Below are positions 47,188-59,129 of a stretch of DNA of 64,000 nucleotides, piece after piece. Within the stretch, counting starts at the first letter, position 1; every line of letters starts with the position of its first letter. The position numbers and the translations under genes were made by a program. The notes beneath the pieces are model-generated. The model saw nothing but the letters and a program-made list of their open reading frames with translations, was not told where the DNA came from and made no database searches. The stretch is from Corticium candelabrum. Lineage: Eukaryota > Porifera > Homoscleromorpha > Homosclerophorida > Plakinidae. Where the stretch lies: the NCBI RefSeq assembly GCF_963422355.1, contig NC_085089.1, positions 1,729,001 through 1,793,000 of the forward strand, given 5' to 3'.

Positions 47188-47288
47188 AGAATAAGTATTA
47201 CTGGTTTTATATTACGGCATTGCTAACACAGTGATGTAAAAATCGTAACACATGTAACTGCTAGTTGCTACCCCATGCAGCATGCACG

Positions 47289-50059
47289 TCACATGTTGTA
47301 AATGACGTTCTCTGACTCACGTGCCGTCGGTCTCTCTAACAGATCTGCTGATTGATAGAGTGTAATAATCTTGCCAGATCTCGAATCTTTACGAGACGCA
47401 GCCATTGAAAAATTTTCAGTCATCAGATTTCGCAAAGCATTGGTACTATACAGTGGATTCAACTGCATATCGTCTGATGTCTTTACATCCATTGTATTTG
47501 ACGCGTTGCTCTCTTTATGTTTCCTATTTAATGAAATTGCTGTAAGTTCCACGTCATTTGCCCACCAACTTTTAGTGAAGAAAACCCTTGAAATTGTAGA
47601 ATTAACTACAACACCGTTTTCATATGATTTGTCTAAATATTATAGAACAGAATCAGATAATAATAAAAAAAACAATTGAATACCTGCCACATGTTCATGT
47701 GATCGAATTGTTTTAGCATCCGACTTTCCTGCTCTTCTTCTCCAGAAAACAAAGACAGAAATTACAGACACGATTAAAACAATAACTCCAATTGCAGCAC
47801 CAACTGCTGCGTATATTGTGGTGTTTGAAGAACTCGATTTTGCTTCATTTGCTATTATATTCACGTTTAGATTTGCAGTCGGTTGCGTCGTTGTTTCACG
47901 AGTTTTTGTTGACGTTGACTGGAAGGAATTGGTGGCCCTAGAAATTTGTGTTGTGTGTATTTGTGACTCGAATTTACGTTTCGTGACCACAGCCTTTGTA
48001 AAACCACGAGGCAAGACAGGCAACGAAGGTGTTGAACGAATCGGTGTAGAAAGAGCGTCATTAGCGCGAGCAGTCGTTGTTCTTGACATACGGGTTGTTG
48101 CTCTTGTAGTCTTTCTGGATGACGCAGACATAGTTGTGGTGGGCAGTTGTGTGCTGACTTCAATAGTGTTGGGACGTGAAACAGTTGTGCCAAGTGATGT
48201 AGATCGCGTTGCAATTGACGCAGACGAAAAAGTGGTGGTAGGCAATTGTGTGATACCTTTTGACAATAAAATAGGTTTTGATGTTGAACTGGATTGCGTT
48301 AAAAGTGAGGCAGACATAGTAGTTGTGGTAGGCAGTTGTGTACTGGCTTCATCAGTGGTTGGTTGTGGTTCAGTTGTTGGTACTGACGTAGTAGCTTGTG
48401 TTGTGCTTGATTCAGACTTAGAAACTGTAGTAAACACTAACTGTGTGCTGCCTTCAGCAGTAGTCGGTGATACAACAGTCGTTGCTACTGACGTCGATTG
48501 CGTTGTAATTGAGGCAGACGTGGTGGGATTTCTGGTTGTAGAACGATACGTAGTGGCTGCAACAGTGGTTGACGGTGCGGTAGATATTTGCACTGAAGAT
48601 ACTAGGAAACAGCAAGATTTCTCTCTGTTTTACAATACAATAATTAGTACAAGTTTATACCAATAGTAGTAGAAGGGTTGGTAGTCGGGGCTGATGTTTC
48701 ACAAACGTAGTAATACTCATCATCATCATCATCACACTCCTTATAGTCCCATTTACCGTTTTTACGACGCATTCTTACGCATTCGTCGTCGTCGTCGTCG
48801 TCGTCGCGTCGCCGTCGTCGCCGATCTTTATTCCAAAGTTTGTATGAAATATTTGTACCATCACTCCAAACTTTGCTTGACCTATCTTTGTTTATTCCAA
48901 TCCAAACGTTCTCCCTGTTGTTGCTTCCTTCTATGTCATACACCAGAGTATTTTCACTGAATGACCCGATAGATACGAGATGTCCGCCTCTCTTGACACA
49001 ATCAGCTTCAGCATTATTCCACGTTTTCTTCGTATTGAAACGGCGATAGCAACTACTTCCACTGAGAGTCCATCCTGACGAACAACTTGAAACTTCTACT
49101 CACAAACTGTACTACAACGATAAAACAAGCAATCCTACACGCGCTATAGCGTGTCTAGATAAACCGGCTAGGTCTTCAAGAAGATAGTCTGTGCCAACGG
49201 ATGCTTAAACCTCGTCCCAAACTCGCTTTTTTCTGGCCTCGAGTTTTCGTCAACACTATAGTAAATTTATAGAGCTGAAAGTTAGATAACGATTACAATT
49301 CTTTCTAAATCTGCAGATCTTGCTACTTTTCGTATCTTTAGTGCAAACATCTACAGCACCGTCAACTACTATTGCAGCCACTACGAATCGTTCTACAACA
49401 AGAAAACCCACCACATCTACCTCAATTACAACGCAATCGACGTCGACTGTTGTAGTACCGACTACTGCCGAAGGCAGGATGTAACGTTACGTTTTTCAAT
49501 TACAGCCTTTAATTTTTTAATACCATTGCGCGGACTTCTGGAAACGTTTTTTGATTAATCTCCCGTCTACGGAGACCCATACCGCACTCTATAGATAATG
49601 TGTGCATGGATCACAATCAAATGTGACGCAATGACACACGTTCGCATGGGGTATACGCGGGCATGCTCTAGGATCTCTAGTTTCTTGTTTGCTGTCGCTA
49701 TTGTAAACGGACTATCAGCAGTTGCCACGACTATATAGTTCTCAGGTAGCTTTCTATTTGTCTATAGAGCTCAAAACAGCAACGCTACTCAAAGAGGTGC
49801 GTCACGTGAAAGACAACACAATGGCGTGCAAGTCGCGCAGCAGAAACACATAATATGGGATTGCAGATATTACAAATTCTAGAGCGGCAAATTCGTACCA
49901 CCTAACTTGACAGTTTTGCCGTTGTACGTGATACAGACCTGTAGTTTCCCCGCACAATCATGCAATACGTATATACACGTACAAATGTGACTAACCAGAC
50001 AACGTGAGTAGAGTAAAAGCAACCAAGAAAACCAGAGCGTTTGCAGCCGGAGAATTCAT
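47289..50059 (-). CDS. One-CTLD mucin-stalk membrane receptor without kinase (a)
   Basis: Four exons, minus: 50059-49996 signal peptide (M-NSPAANALVFLVAFTLL), 49095-48661 CTLD, 48601-47684 stalk and TM, 47605-47289 tail; 1734 nt, 577 aa, in phase throughout. The CTLD has SGWTLSGSSCYRRF, WIGINKD, WSDGT, then the loop with Arg6 followed by a run of seven Asp before ECVRM, and EYYYVCE. TM AAVGAAIGVIVLIVSVISVF with WRRRAGK. The tail starts NSTISRVFFTKSWWAND and contains NPLYST, ITLYQS and the C-terminal ENVIYNM. A YNM terminus fits a class II PDZ ligand, which is inference. Intron 1 contains an inverted fragment of a stalk exon (49345-49485). Confidence 0.8.
49345..49485 (+). pseudogene. Inverted fragment of a stalk exon
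   Basis: On the plus strand, ctttag|tgcaaacatctacagcacc and the following 120 bp read as the beginning of the stalk exon (STAPSTTIAATTNRST...PTTSTSITTQST...PTTAEGRM, then a stop). It lies antisense inside intron 1 of the minus-strand gene. Flanking sequence (about 49.17-49.34 kb) is also inverted relative to 59.87-59.98 kb. A local inversion or inverted duplication, copied again at 53615-53755. Confidence 0.65.
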
Positions 50060-50085
50060 GATTTCTTCCACATGCTAATTACAAA

Positions 50086-50108
50086 ATCACGTGATCGTGT
50101 ATTTAAGT
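50086..50108 (-). promoter_or_regulatory. CACGTG E-box plus TATA-like box
   Basis: The plus strand reads atcacgtgatcgtgtatttaa; CACGTG at 50088-50093 is 29 bp from the start codon at 50059. Same arrangement at 54356-54378. Confidence 0.45.
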
Positions 50109-50109
50109 A

Positions 50110-51655
50110 AATTAATTTAAAATCGACTAGTGTAAATATAATTTAGCTAATGATGAAATTACGTGGCAATGTCAACATCTAACAATCAATTGACTAGCTG
50201 TACAGAGGCTACAAAAATGCAAATACATACAACATCTAGCCTAACACGTAAGTGTACATTTTGTTATATTATTAATTAACCGAGGAGTAACACCTCTGTA
50301 AACGGACGAGCAATTGAAATGCGGTGCATGCATGTGCTCGTTGTTATATGAACTTAATTCGTGTGGCAGTCGGTGTGATTGTGTTTTGCATGCTATCGAA
50401 CATCTATCAATTGTCAACAGTCGCACATGCAAGTCACTTCTCGAATATTTCATTGGCTCTGAGTAATGAGATTCAAAGTGCATGGAGGAACGCTTTGTAA
50501 CCAAAGTTTGCAGCAGATGGTTTAGCACATAGTGCTTATTCATTGTTCAATTATCGATTCATTCAGTAGTTTACTAATTACTGATTTAATTAATAATGCA
50601 GCCTTCAATTTACATTCTTTCTAAATCAAGGGCACCTCAACAAAGACAACAACATGCAAGTACTGAATGTTCACACTGACCACGGTTCTTATATTTTGAG
50701 TCTCTCTCTATATGTCGATAAATCATAAATTGTTACAGTCCTAACAAGTTCAATTGAGGAACTAGCAAAGACTCTGCAACATATTAGATGTCAAACCAGA
50801 CTACTGCAAAGCTGGTATTCATTTCCCACATGTTGTTTTAGCTACCCGAATTCAAGAAGTATGCGTCTTTGTTCTGCTATGTGCCTAGCTAGAGCATCCT
50901 TGCTGCGGCTCGGCTGCAAGAATTGGAACGAATAACTTCTCGTCTCACACAAAATCATAACATCTAGCATTGACATGACATAATATTTGGCCTTTAGGAA
51001 ATAAGAAAGTGTCTGCTCTAACCTCTTGACATCATCTTCTAGACAAAGTAATGTAAAGAGAGCTAGCCTCACCTAGACCACTTATAATCCGGTCCAGTGG
51101 ATCGATAATATAATTTACAATTCGTAATTTTTAATTAAGCGTATATTGTTTATCTGCTGACAGACCAACGTTTATTTACAACAATGAAGAAGCACTACTA
51201 GTAGTACTAAAGTAGACTCGTGACGAGTCTCGCCAAAGATTGAACATCAGGGAATGATGAAAACGCGGCAAGCCGGACTAGGTTACGTACAGCACAACTG
51301 TTGCACATGACTGGCACCTGCTAGTTAACTCGAAGAGCCCGAGAAAGGGGATAGATACATTGACATCTCGGATTGATGACATCACACTAGCGATACCAAT
51401 TTATTAGAGAACCAATATCTAAGAGACATATCGATATCTGGTCGTCGTTAAATTTTCGATACATCATTTCTAGATACCATTGTCCCCACACGCACGCACG
51501 CACGCACACGCACACACACAGATAACAATAACACGAGTGTATTTTACAAAATCAAAACATATTGCTGATTTAATTTTATCTCTAACGTCATTGCTAACAC
51601 AATGACGTAAAATCGTAACACGTACATGTGACTGCTAGTTGTACCCCATGCAGCA
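50110..51655. other. Intergenic with an unrecognised coding-like segment (50842-51072, minus)
   Basis: Mostly spacer shared with 54.38-55.93 kb. On the minus strand 51072-50842 holds an open segment starting V-RLALFTLLCLEDDVKRLEQ and continuing with LSYFLKAKYYVMSMLDVMIL, with a possible acceptor (GGTCTAG) in front. The copy at 55.15-55.34 kb is frameshifted after about 50 residues, and a decayed version is at 37.95-38.1 kb. I do not recognise it. It may be a fragment of an unrelated gene carried in the duplicated unit. A CA/CG repeat lies at 51488-51518. Confidence 0.35.
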
Positions 51656-51660
51656 GCACG

Positions 51661-54329
51661 TCACATATTGTAAATGACGTTCTCTGACTCACGTGCCGTC
51701 GGTCTCTCCAACTGATCTGCTGATTGATAGAGTATATTAATTTTGTCAGATCTTGAATCTTTATGAGACGCAGCCGTTGAGAAGTCTTCAGTTATCGGAT
51801 TTCGCGTGCTATATAGTTGATTCAACTGCATATCGTCTGATGTCTTTACATTTATTGTATTTGACGCGTTTCTTTTTCCATGTCGTCTATTTGATGAAGT
51901 TGCTGTAAGTTCCAAGTCATCCGCCCACCCACTTTTAGTAAAGAAAACGCCTGAAATTGTAGAATTAACTACAATACCGTTTGCATATGATTTGTCTAAA
52001 TATTATAAAACAGAATCAGATGATAATAAATGTAAAAAAGACAATCTAATACCTGCCACATGTTCTTGTGATTGAATTGTTTTAAAACCCGACTTTCCTT
52101 CTCTTCTTCTCCAGAAGAGAAAGACAGAAATTACAGACACGATTAAAACAATAACTACAATTGCAGCACCAACTGCTGCGTACATTGTGGTGTTTGAAGA
52201 ACTCGATCTTGCTTCATTTGCTATTATATGCACGTTTAGATTTGCAGTCGGTTGTGTCGTTGTCTCAGGAGTTGTGGCTGACGTTGACTGGATGGAATTG
52301 CTGACCCTAGAAATTTGTGTTGTGTGTATTTGTGACGTGAATTTACGTTCCGTGACCATAGCCTCTGTAGAACGACGAGGCAAAACAGTCAACAAAGGTG
52401 TTGAGCTAATTGGTGCAGAAAGAGCGTCACTAGCGCGAGCAGTCGTTGTTCTTGACATACGGGTTGTTGCTTTTGTAGCCTTTCTGGATGACGCAAGCGT
52501 AGAAGTTGTAGTGGGCAGTTGTGTGCTGACTTCAACAGTGTTGGGACGTGAAACAGTTGTGGGCATTGATGTAGATCGCGTTGCAACTGACACAGACGTA
52601 GAAGTGGTGGTAGGCAATTGTGTGCTGCCTTCAGCAGTAGCTGACAATGATACGGTTGTCGGTGCTGACGTAGATTGCGTTGTTATCGGAGAAGACGTGG
52701 AAACTGTAGTAAACACCAACTGTGTGCTGCCTTCAGCAGTAGTCGGTGATACAACAGTCGTTGCTACTGACGTCGATTGCGTTGTAATTGAGGCAGACGT
52801 GGTGGGATTTCTGGTTGTAGAACGATTCGTAGTGGCTGCAACAGTGGTTGACTGTGCGGTAGATATTTGCACTGAAGATACTAGGAAACAGCAAGATTTC
52901 TCTCTACTTTACAATACAATAATTAGTACAAGTTTATACCAATAGTAGTAGGAGGGTTGGTAGTCGGGGCTGATGTTTCACAAACGTAGTAATACTTATC
53001 ATCATCATCATCACACTCCTTATAGTCCCATTTACCGTTTTTACCACGCATTCTTACGCATTCGTCGTAGTCGCGTCGTCGTCGTCGTCGATCATCGTTA
53101 TCCCAACGTTTGTATAAAATATTTGTACCATCACTCCAAAGATTTTTTGACTTATTTATATTTATTCCAATCCAAACGTTCTCCCTGTTGTCGCTTCCTT
53201 CTATGTCATACACCAGAGTATTTTCACTGAATGACCCGATAGATACGAGATGTCCGCCTTTCCTGACACAATCAGCTTCAGCATGAACCCACGTTTTCTT
53301 CGTATTGAAACGGCGATAGCAACTACTTCCACTGAGAGTCCATCCTGACGAACAACTTGAAACTTCTACTCACAAACTGTATTACAACGATAAAACAACC
53401 AATCCTACACGCGCTATAGCGTGTTTAGATAAACCGGCTAGGTTTTCAAGAAGATAGTCTGTGCCAACGTATGCTTAAACCTCGTCCCAAACTCGCTTTT
53501 TTCTGGCCTCGAGTTTGCGTCAACACTATAGTAAATTTATAGAGCTGAACGTTAGATGGCGATTACAATTCTTTCTAAATCTGCAGATCTTGCTACTTTT
53601 CGTATCTTTAGTGCAAACATCTACAGCACCGTCAACTACTATTGCAGCCACTACGAATCGTTCTACAGCAAGAAAACCCACCACATCTGCCTCAATTACA
53701 ACTCAATCGACGTCGACTGTTGTAGTACCGACTACTGCTGAAGGCAGGATGTAACGTTACGTTTTTCAATTACAGCCTTTAATTTTTAATAGCATTGCGC
53801 GGACTTCTGGAAACGTTTTTTGATTAATCTCCCGTCTACGGAGACCCATATCGCACTCTATAGATAATGTGTGCATGGATACACAATCAAATGTGACGCA
53901 ATGACACACGTTCGCATGGGGTATACGCGGGCATGCTCTAGGATCTCTAGTTTCTTGTTTGCTGTCGCTATTGTAAACAGACTATCAGCAGTTGCCACGA
54001 CTATATAGTTCTCAGGTAGCTTTCTATTTGTCTATAGAGCTCAAAACAGCAACGCTACTCAAAGAGGTGCGTCACGTGAAAGACAACACAATGGCGTGCA
54101 AGTCGCGCAGCAGAAACACATAATATGGGATTGCAGATATTACAAATTCTAGAGCGGCAAATTCGTACCACCTAACTTGACAGTTTTGCCGTTGTACGTG
54201 ATACAGACCTGTAGTTTCGCCGCACAATCATGCAATACGTATATACACGTACAAATGTGACTAACCAGACAACGTGAGTAGAGTAAAAGCAACCAAGAAA
54301 ACCAGAGCGTTTGCAGCCGGAGAATTCAT
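51661..54329 (-). CDS. One-CTLD mucin-stalk membrane receptor without kinase (b)
   Basis: Four exons, minus: 54329-54266, 53365-52940, 52880-52053, 51968-51661; 1626 nt, 541 aa, in phase. Signal peptide as in gene (a). CTLD with WIGININ, WSDGT, an Arg6 tract followed by DYDECVRM, and KYYYVCE. Stalk of roughly 190 residues; TM AAVGAAIVVIVLIVSVISVF. Tail with NQLYST, NILYQS, ERPTARESENVIYNM. It is the older or younger partner of the gene at 55931-58413 in the 4.27-kb tandem duplication: tail, TM exon and 3' spacer are almost identical. Intron 1 carries the inverted stalk fragment at 53615-53755. Confidence 0.8.
53615..53755 (+). pseudogene. Inverted fragment of a stalk exon, second copy
   Basis: Copy of 49345-49485; the plus-strand reading is open from 53515 to 53754 (TSTAPSTTIAATTNRSTAR... 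ending TTAEGRM). It is antisense within intron 1 of the gene at 51661-54329. Confidence 0.65.
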
Positions 54330-54355
54330 GATTTCTTTCACATGCTAATTACAAA

Positions 54356-54378
54356 ATCACGTGATCGTCTATTTAATT
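54356..54378 (-). promoter_or_regulatory. CACGTG E-box plus TATA-like box
   Basis: The plus strand reads atcacgtgatcgtctatttaa; CACGTG at 54358-54363 is 29 bp from the start codon at 54329. Confidence 0.45.
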
Positions 54379-54379
54379 A

Positions 54380-55925
54380 AATTAATTTAAAATCGACTGG
54401 CGTAAATATAATTCAGCTAATGATGAAATTACGTGGCAATGTCAACATCTAACAATCAATTGACTAGCTGTACAGAGGCTACAAAAATGCAAATACATAC
54501 GACATCTAGCCTAACTCGTAGTGTACATTTCGTTATATTATTAATTAACCGAGGAGTAACACCTCTGTAAACGGACGAACAATTGAAATGCAGTGCATGC
54601 ATGCGTTCGTTGTTATATGAACTTAATTCGTGTGCCAGTCTGTGTGATTGTGTTTTGCATGCTATCGAACATCTATCAATTGTCAACAGTCGCACATGTA
54701 AGTCACTTCTCGAATATTTCATTGGCTCTGAGTAATGAGATTCAAAGTGCATGAAGGAACGCTTTGTAACCAAAATTTGCAGCAGATGGTTTAGCACATA
54801 GTGCTTATTCATTGATCAATTATCGATTCATTCAGTAGTTTACTAATTACTGATTTAATTAATAACGCAGCCTTCAATTTACATTCTTTCTAAATCAAGG
54901 GCATCTCAACAAAGACAACAACATGCAAGTACTGAATGTCCACACTGACCACGGTTCTTATATTTTGAGCCTCTATATGTCGATAAATCATAAATTATTA
55001 CAGTCCTAACAAGTTCAATTGAGAAACTATCAAAGACTCTGCAACATATTGGATGTCAGACCAGACTACTGTAAAGCTGGTATTCATTTCCCACATGTTG
55101 TTTTAGATACCCGACTTCAAGAAGTATGCGTCTTTGTTCTGCTATGTGCCTAGCTAGAGCATCCTTGCTGCGGCTCGGCTGCAAAAAATTGGAACGAATA
55201 ACTTCTCGTCTCACACAAAATCATAACATCTAGCATTGACATGACATAATATTTGGCCTTTAGGAAATAAGAAAGTGTCTGCTCTAACCTCTTCACATCA
55301 TCTTCTAGACAAAGTAATGTAAAGAGAGCTAGCCTCACCTAGACCACTTATAATCCGGTCCAGTGGATCGATAATATAATTTACAATTCGTAATTTTTAA
55401 TTAAGCGTATATTGTTTATCTGGTGACAGACCAACGTTTATTTACAACAATGAAGAAGCACTACTAGTAGTACTAAAGTAGACTCGTGACGAGTCTCGCC
55501 AAAGATTGAACGTCCGGGAATGATGAAAGCGCGGCAAGCCGGACTAGGTTACGTACAGAACAACTGTTGCACATGACTGGCACCTGCTAGTTAACTCGAA
55601 GAGCCCGAGAAAGGGGATAGATACATTGACATCTCGGATTGATGACATCACACTAGCGATACCAATTTATTAGAGAACCAATATGTAAGAGACATATCGA
55701 TATCTGGTCGTCGTTAATTAAATTTTCGATACATCATTTTTAGACATCATTGTCCCCACACGCACGCACGCACGCACACGCACACACACAGATAACAATA
55801 ACACGAGTGTATTTTACAAAATCAAAACATATTGCTGATTTAATTTTATCTCTAACGTCATTGCTAACACAATGACGTAAAATCGTAACACGTACATGTG
55901 ACTGCTAGTTGTACCCCATGCAGCA
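54380..55925. other. Intergenic, duplicate of 50110-51655
   Basis: Nearly the same sequence as the spacer 4.27 kb to the left, with small indels. Includes the frameshifted copy of the unrecognised coding-like segment (55338-55150) and the CA/CG tract at 55757-55790. No supported gene. Confidence 0.45.
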
Positions 55926-55930
55926 GCACG

Positions 55931-58413
55931 TCACATATTGTAAATGACGTTCTCTGACTCACGTGCCGTCGGTCTCTCCAACTGATCTGCTGATTGATAG
56001 AGTATATTAATTTTGTCAGATCTTGAATCTTTATGAGACGCAGCCGTTGAGAAGTCTTCAGTTATCGGATTTCGCGTGCTATATAGTTGATTCAACTGCA
56101 TATCGTCTGATGTCTTTACATTTTTTGTATTTGACGCGTTTCTTTTTCCATGTCGTCTATTTGATGAAGTTGCTGTAAGTTCCAAGTCATCCGCCCACCC
56201 ACTTTTAGTAAAGAAAACGCCTGAAATTGTAGAATTAACTACAATACCGTTTGCATATGATTTGTCTAAATATTATAAAACAGAATCAGATGATAATAAA
56301 TGTAAAAAAGACAATCTAATACCTGCCACATGTTCTTGTGATTGAATTGTTTTAAAACCCGACTTTCCTTCTCTTCTTCTCCAGAAGAGAAAGACAGAAA
56401 TTGCAGACACGATTAAAACAATAACTACAATTGCAGCACCAACTGCTGCGTACATTGTGGTGTTTGAAGAACTCGATCTTGCTTTATTTGCTTCAGTCTG
56501 TTGTGTCGTTGTCTCAGGAGTTGTGGCTGACGTTGACTGGATGGAATTGCTGACCCTAGAAATTTGTGTTGTGTGTATTTGTGACGTGAATTTACGTTCC
56601 GTGACCATAGCCTCTGTAGAACGACGAGGCAAAACAGTCAACAAAGGTGTTGAGCTAATTGGTGCAGAAAGAGCGTCACTAGCGCCAGTAGTCGTTGTTC
56701 TTGACATACGGGTTGTTGCTTTTGTAGCCTTTCTGGATGACGCAAGCGTAGAAGTTGTAGTGGGCAGTTGTGTGCTGACTTCAACAGTGTTGGGACGTGA
56801 AACAGTTGTGGGCATTGATGTAGATCGCGTTGCAACTGACACAGACGTAGAAATGGTGGTAGGCAATTGTGTGCTGCCTTCAGCAGTAGTTGACAATGAT
56901 ACGGTTGTTGGTGCTGACGTAGATTGCGTTGTAATTGAGGCAGACGTGGTGGGATTTCTGGTTGTAGAACGATCCGTAGTGGCTGCAACAGTGGTTGACT
57001 GTGCGGTAGACATTTGCACTGAAGATAATAGGAAACAGCAAGATTTCTCTCTACTCTACAATACAATAATTAGTACAAGTTCATACCAATAGTAGTAGGA
57101 GGGTTGGTTGTCGGGACGAGTGTTTCACAAACGTAATAATACACATTTGTACAGTCTTGATAGTGCCACCAACTGTTGGTAAACATTCTTGAGCAATCTT
57201 TGTCGTCAAGTGGTCGTTGTCGTCGTCGTCGTGGATTGATATCCCAATGCGTATATGAAATATCTGTACCATCACTCCAAAATTTGCTTGACCTATCTTT
57301 GTTTATTCCAATCCAAACGATCTTGCTGTTGTTGCTTCCTTCTATGTCATACACTAGAGTATTTTCAAGTGCTGACCCAATAGATACGAGATGTCCGCCT
57401 CTCTTGACACAATCAGCTTCAGCATTATCCCACGTTTTCTTCGTATTGAAACGGCGATAGCAACTACTTCCACTGAGAGTCCATCCTGACGAACAACTTG
57501 AAACTTCTACTCACAAATTGTGTTACAACGGTGAAGCAACCAATCCTACACGAAATGTTTTCTGATCTAGCGCTAATCAGTGCGCATGCATGTGCATAGG
57601 AAATAAGATAATCGTTTCTGTCGTTGGTGTCGTTGTTCCACAAGAAACCGACACATTATAGAGATGTAGGCGTCAGAGAGAGGTGTAATCGCCATCAATT
57701 AAATCTTGAAAATAGACTTAGAAGAGCCCTCTATCTAGGAACGTACTGCATGCTGCTTAGGCAAAAACTTAATTCGAAAACCAGTATTGAACAAGGTTGG
57801 GGATGCGTTGGCTGTATCGACTCGAGACTATCCTCTTGTTCTCGGTAAGACTTACAGCCGATAGACACGTTACAGCTTTGTTTCTCTCGAAAACTGCTGC
57901 TTGTTTGCGCGTAATCTATATACGGAGAAGGACAACTCAGACAATAGAAGACTTAAAAAGAACTATTTATAGTCTGTGCATGCCTAGACAATCAGATTCA
58001 GTGCATGCACACGGGTATACGTGAATGTCTCTAGGATCTCTAAAGTTTCTTGTTTGTGATCGCAATTTGCTAGCAAACTATCAGCAGTTGCAACGAACAG
58101 CTCTCGAGTAGCTTTCTACTGGTTGAAAGCTCAAAGAGGTACATCACGTGAAGCGCAATCTTGCAAGTCGCAGCAGAAACACATGTCTATATAGATCACT
58201 AGTACAAGATTGCAAATACTTACACATCGCAACAAATTTTTAGCCGCGAAACGGTAACAACTAATCGATCTCCGCTCTACCTACGCAATACAGACTCTCC
58301 CCAGCACAATCATGCATGCAATACGTAGAAATGCACAAATGTGACTAACCAGGCAACGTGTGTAGAGTGAGAGCAACCAAGATAACCAGAGCGTTTGCTG
58401 CCGCCGGACTCAT
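55931..58413 (-). CDS. One-CTLD mucin-stalk membrane receptor without kinase (c)
   Basis: Four exons, minus: 58413-58350 signal peptide (M-SPAAANALVILVALTL), 57506-57087 CTLD, 57018-56323 stalk/TM, 56238-55931 tail; 1488 nt, 495 aa, in phase. The stalk exon's usual acceptor (TTTCCTAG) is mutated to TTTCCTAT at 57028, so I place the acceptor 9 nt downstream at CTTCAG, which keeps frame and drops three residues. The CTLD loop has RRRRQR in place of Arg6-Asp and a distinct core (DCSRM, WHYQDC, VYYYVCE). The stalk is shorter than in gene (b), and the tail is identical but for one residue (NTKNVK). The 5' half of the gene matches the kinase gene at 38719-43542, while the 3' half matches gene (b), so it is a mosaic. 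Confidence 0.78.
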
Positions 58414-58441
58414 GACTCTTAACTCTCAGATGCAGTACAAT

Positions 58442-58461
58442 CACATGATCGTCTATTTAGA
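58442..58461 (-). promoter_or_regulatory. E-box-like/TATA-like core promoter
   Basis: The plus strand reads cacatgatcgtctatttaga, 29 bp from the start codon at 58413; counterpart of 43571-43590. Confidence 0.4.
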
Positions 58462-58770
58462 GGCTAGAGTTCTGATCATTAGTGTGATTGCAATGCAGCT
58501 AGTTATGAAATATCGTGACAGAGTTAACACATGCATAACAATCAAATGCCCCACACCATCGTCTATCTAAAGAATGGAGTACTAATCATTAGTGTGATTG
58601 CAATGCAGCTAATTATGAAATATCGTGACAGAGTTAACACATGCATAACAATCAAATGCCCCACACCATCGTCTATCTAAAGAATGGAGTACTAATCATT
58701 AGTGTGATTGCAATGCAGCTAATTATGAAATCTCGTGACAAAGTTAACACATGCATAACAATCAAATGCC
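58452..58770. repeat. 110-bp minisatellite, three copies, in promoter region
   Basis: Units start at about 58452, 58562 and 58672 with the same sequence as the five-copy array at 43.6-44.1 kb. Copy number differs between the two duplicated promoters. Confidence 0.75.
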
Positions 58771-59072
58771 TTTATAGAAGCTCCGGAAATGCTACTTGTT
58801 TTAAATACATACAACATCTAGGTTAATTAATTAATTAGCACGTAGTATACATTTATGTAATTTTAGTAACTCGAGTCGAACCTCTGTAATAATAAACGGA
58901 CAATCGAAATGCAGCGCATGCGCTCATTCTTATCACTGGTGTCAATTAGCTTGCCAGTCGGTGTAATAGTGATTTGCATGCTATCGAATCGCTACCTAAC
59001 TAAGTGTCGACATCTCACTTGGCAGTCAATGTGGTCAGCCCCCTTCCTACTCAATTCACCGGCGTAGCGTCG

Positions 59073-59126
59073 GGGGGGGGGGGGGAGGCTGGGGAGGCTG
59101 GGGAGGCTGGGGAGGCTGGGGAGGCT
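59073..59126 (+). repeat. Poly-G and GGGGAGGCT repeat
   Basis: A run of about 14 G followed by five ggggaggct units. Twin of the larger G-rich tract at 44413-44598; length may be unstable or mis-assembled. Confidence 0.7.
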
Positions 59127-59129
59127 ATA

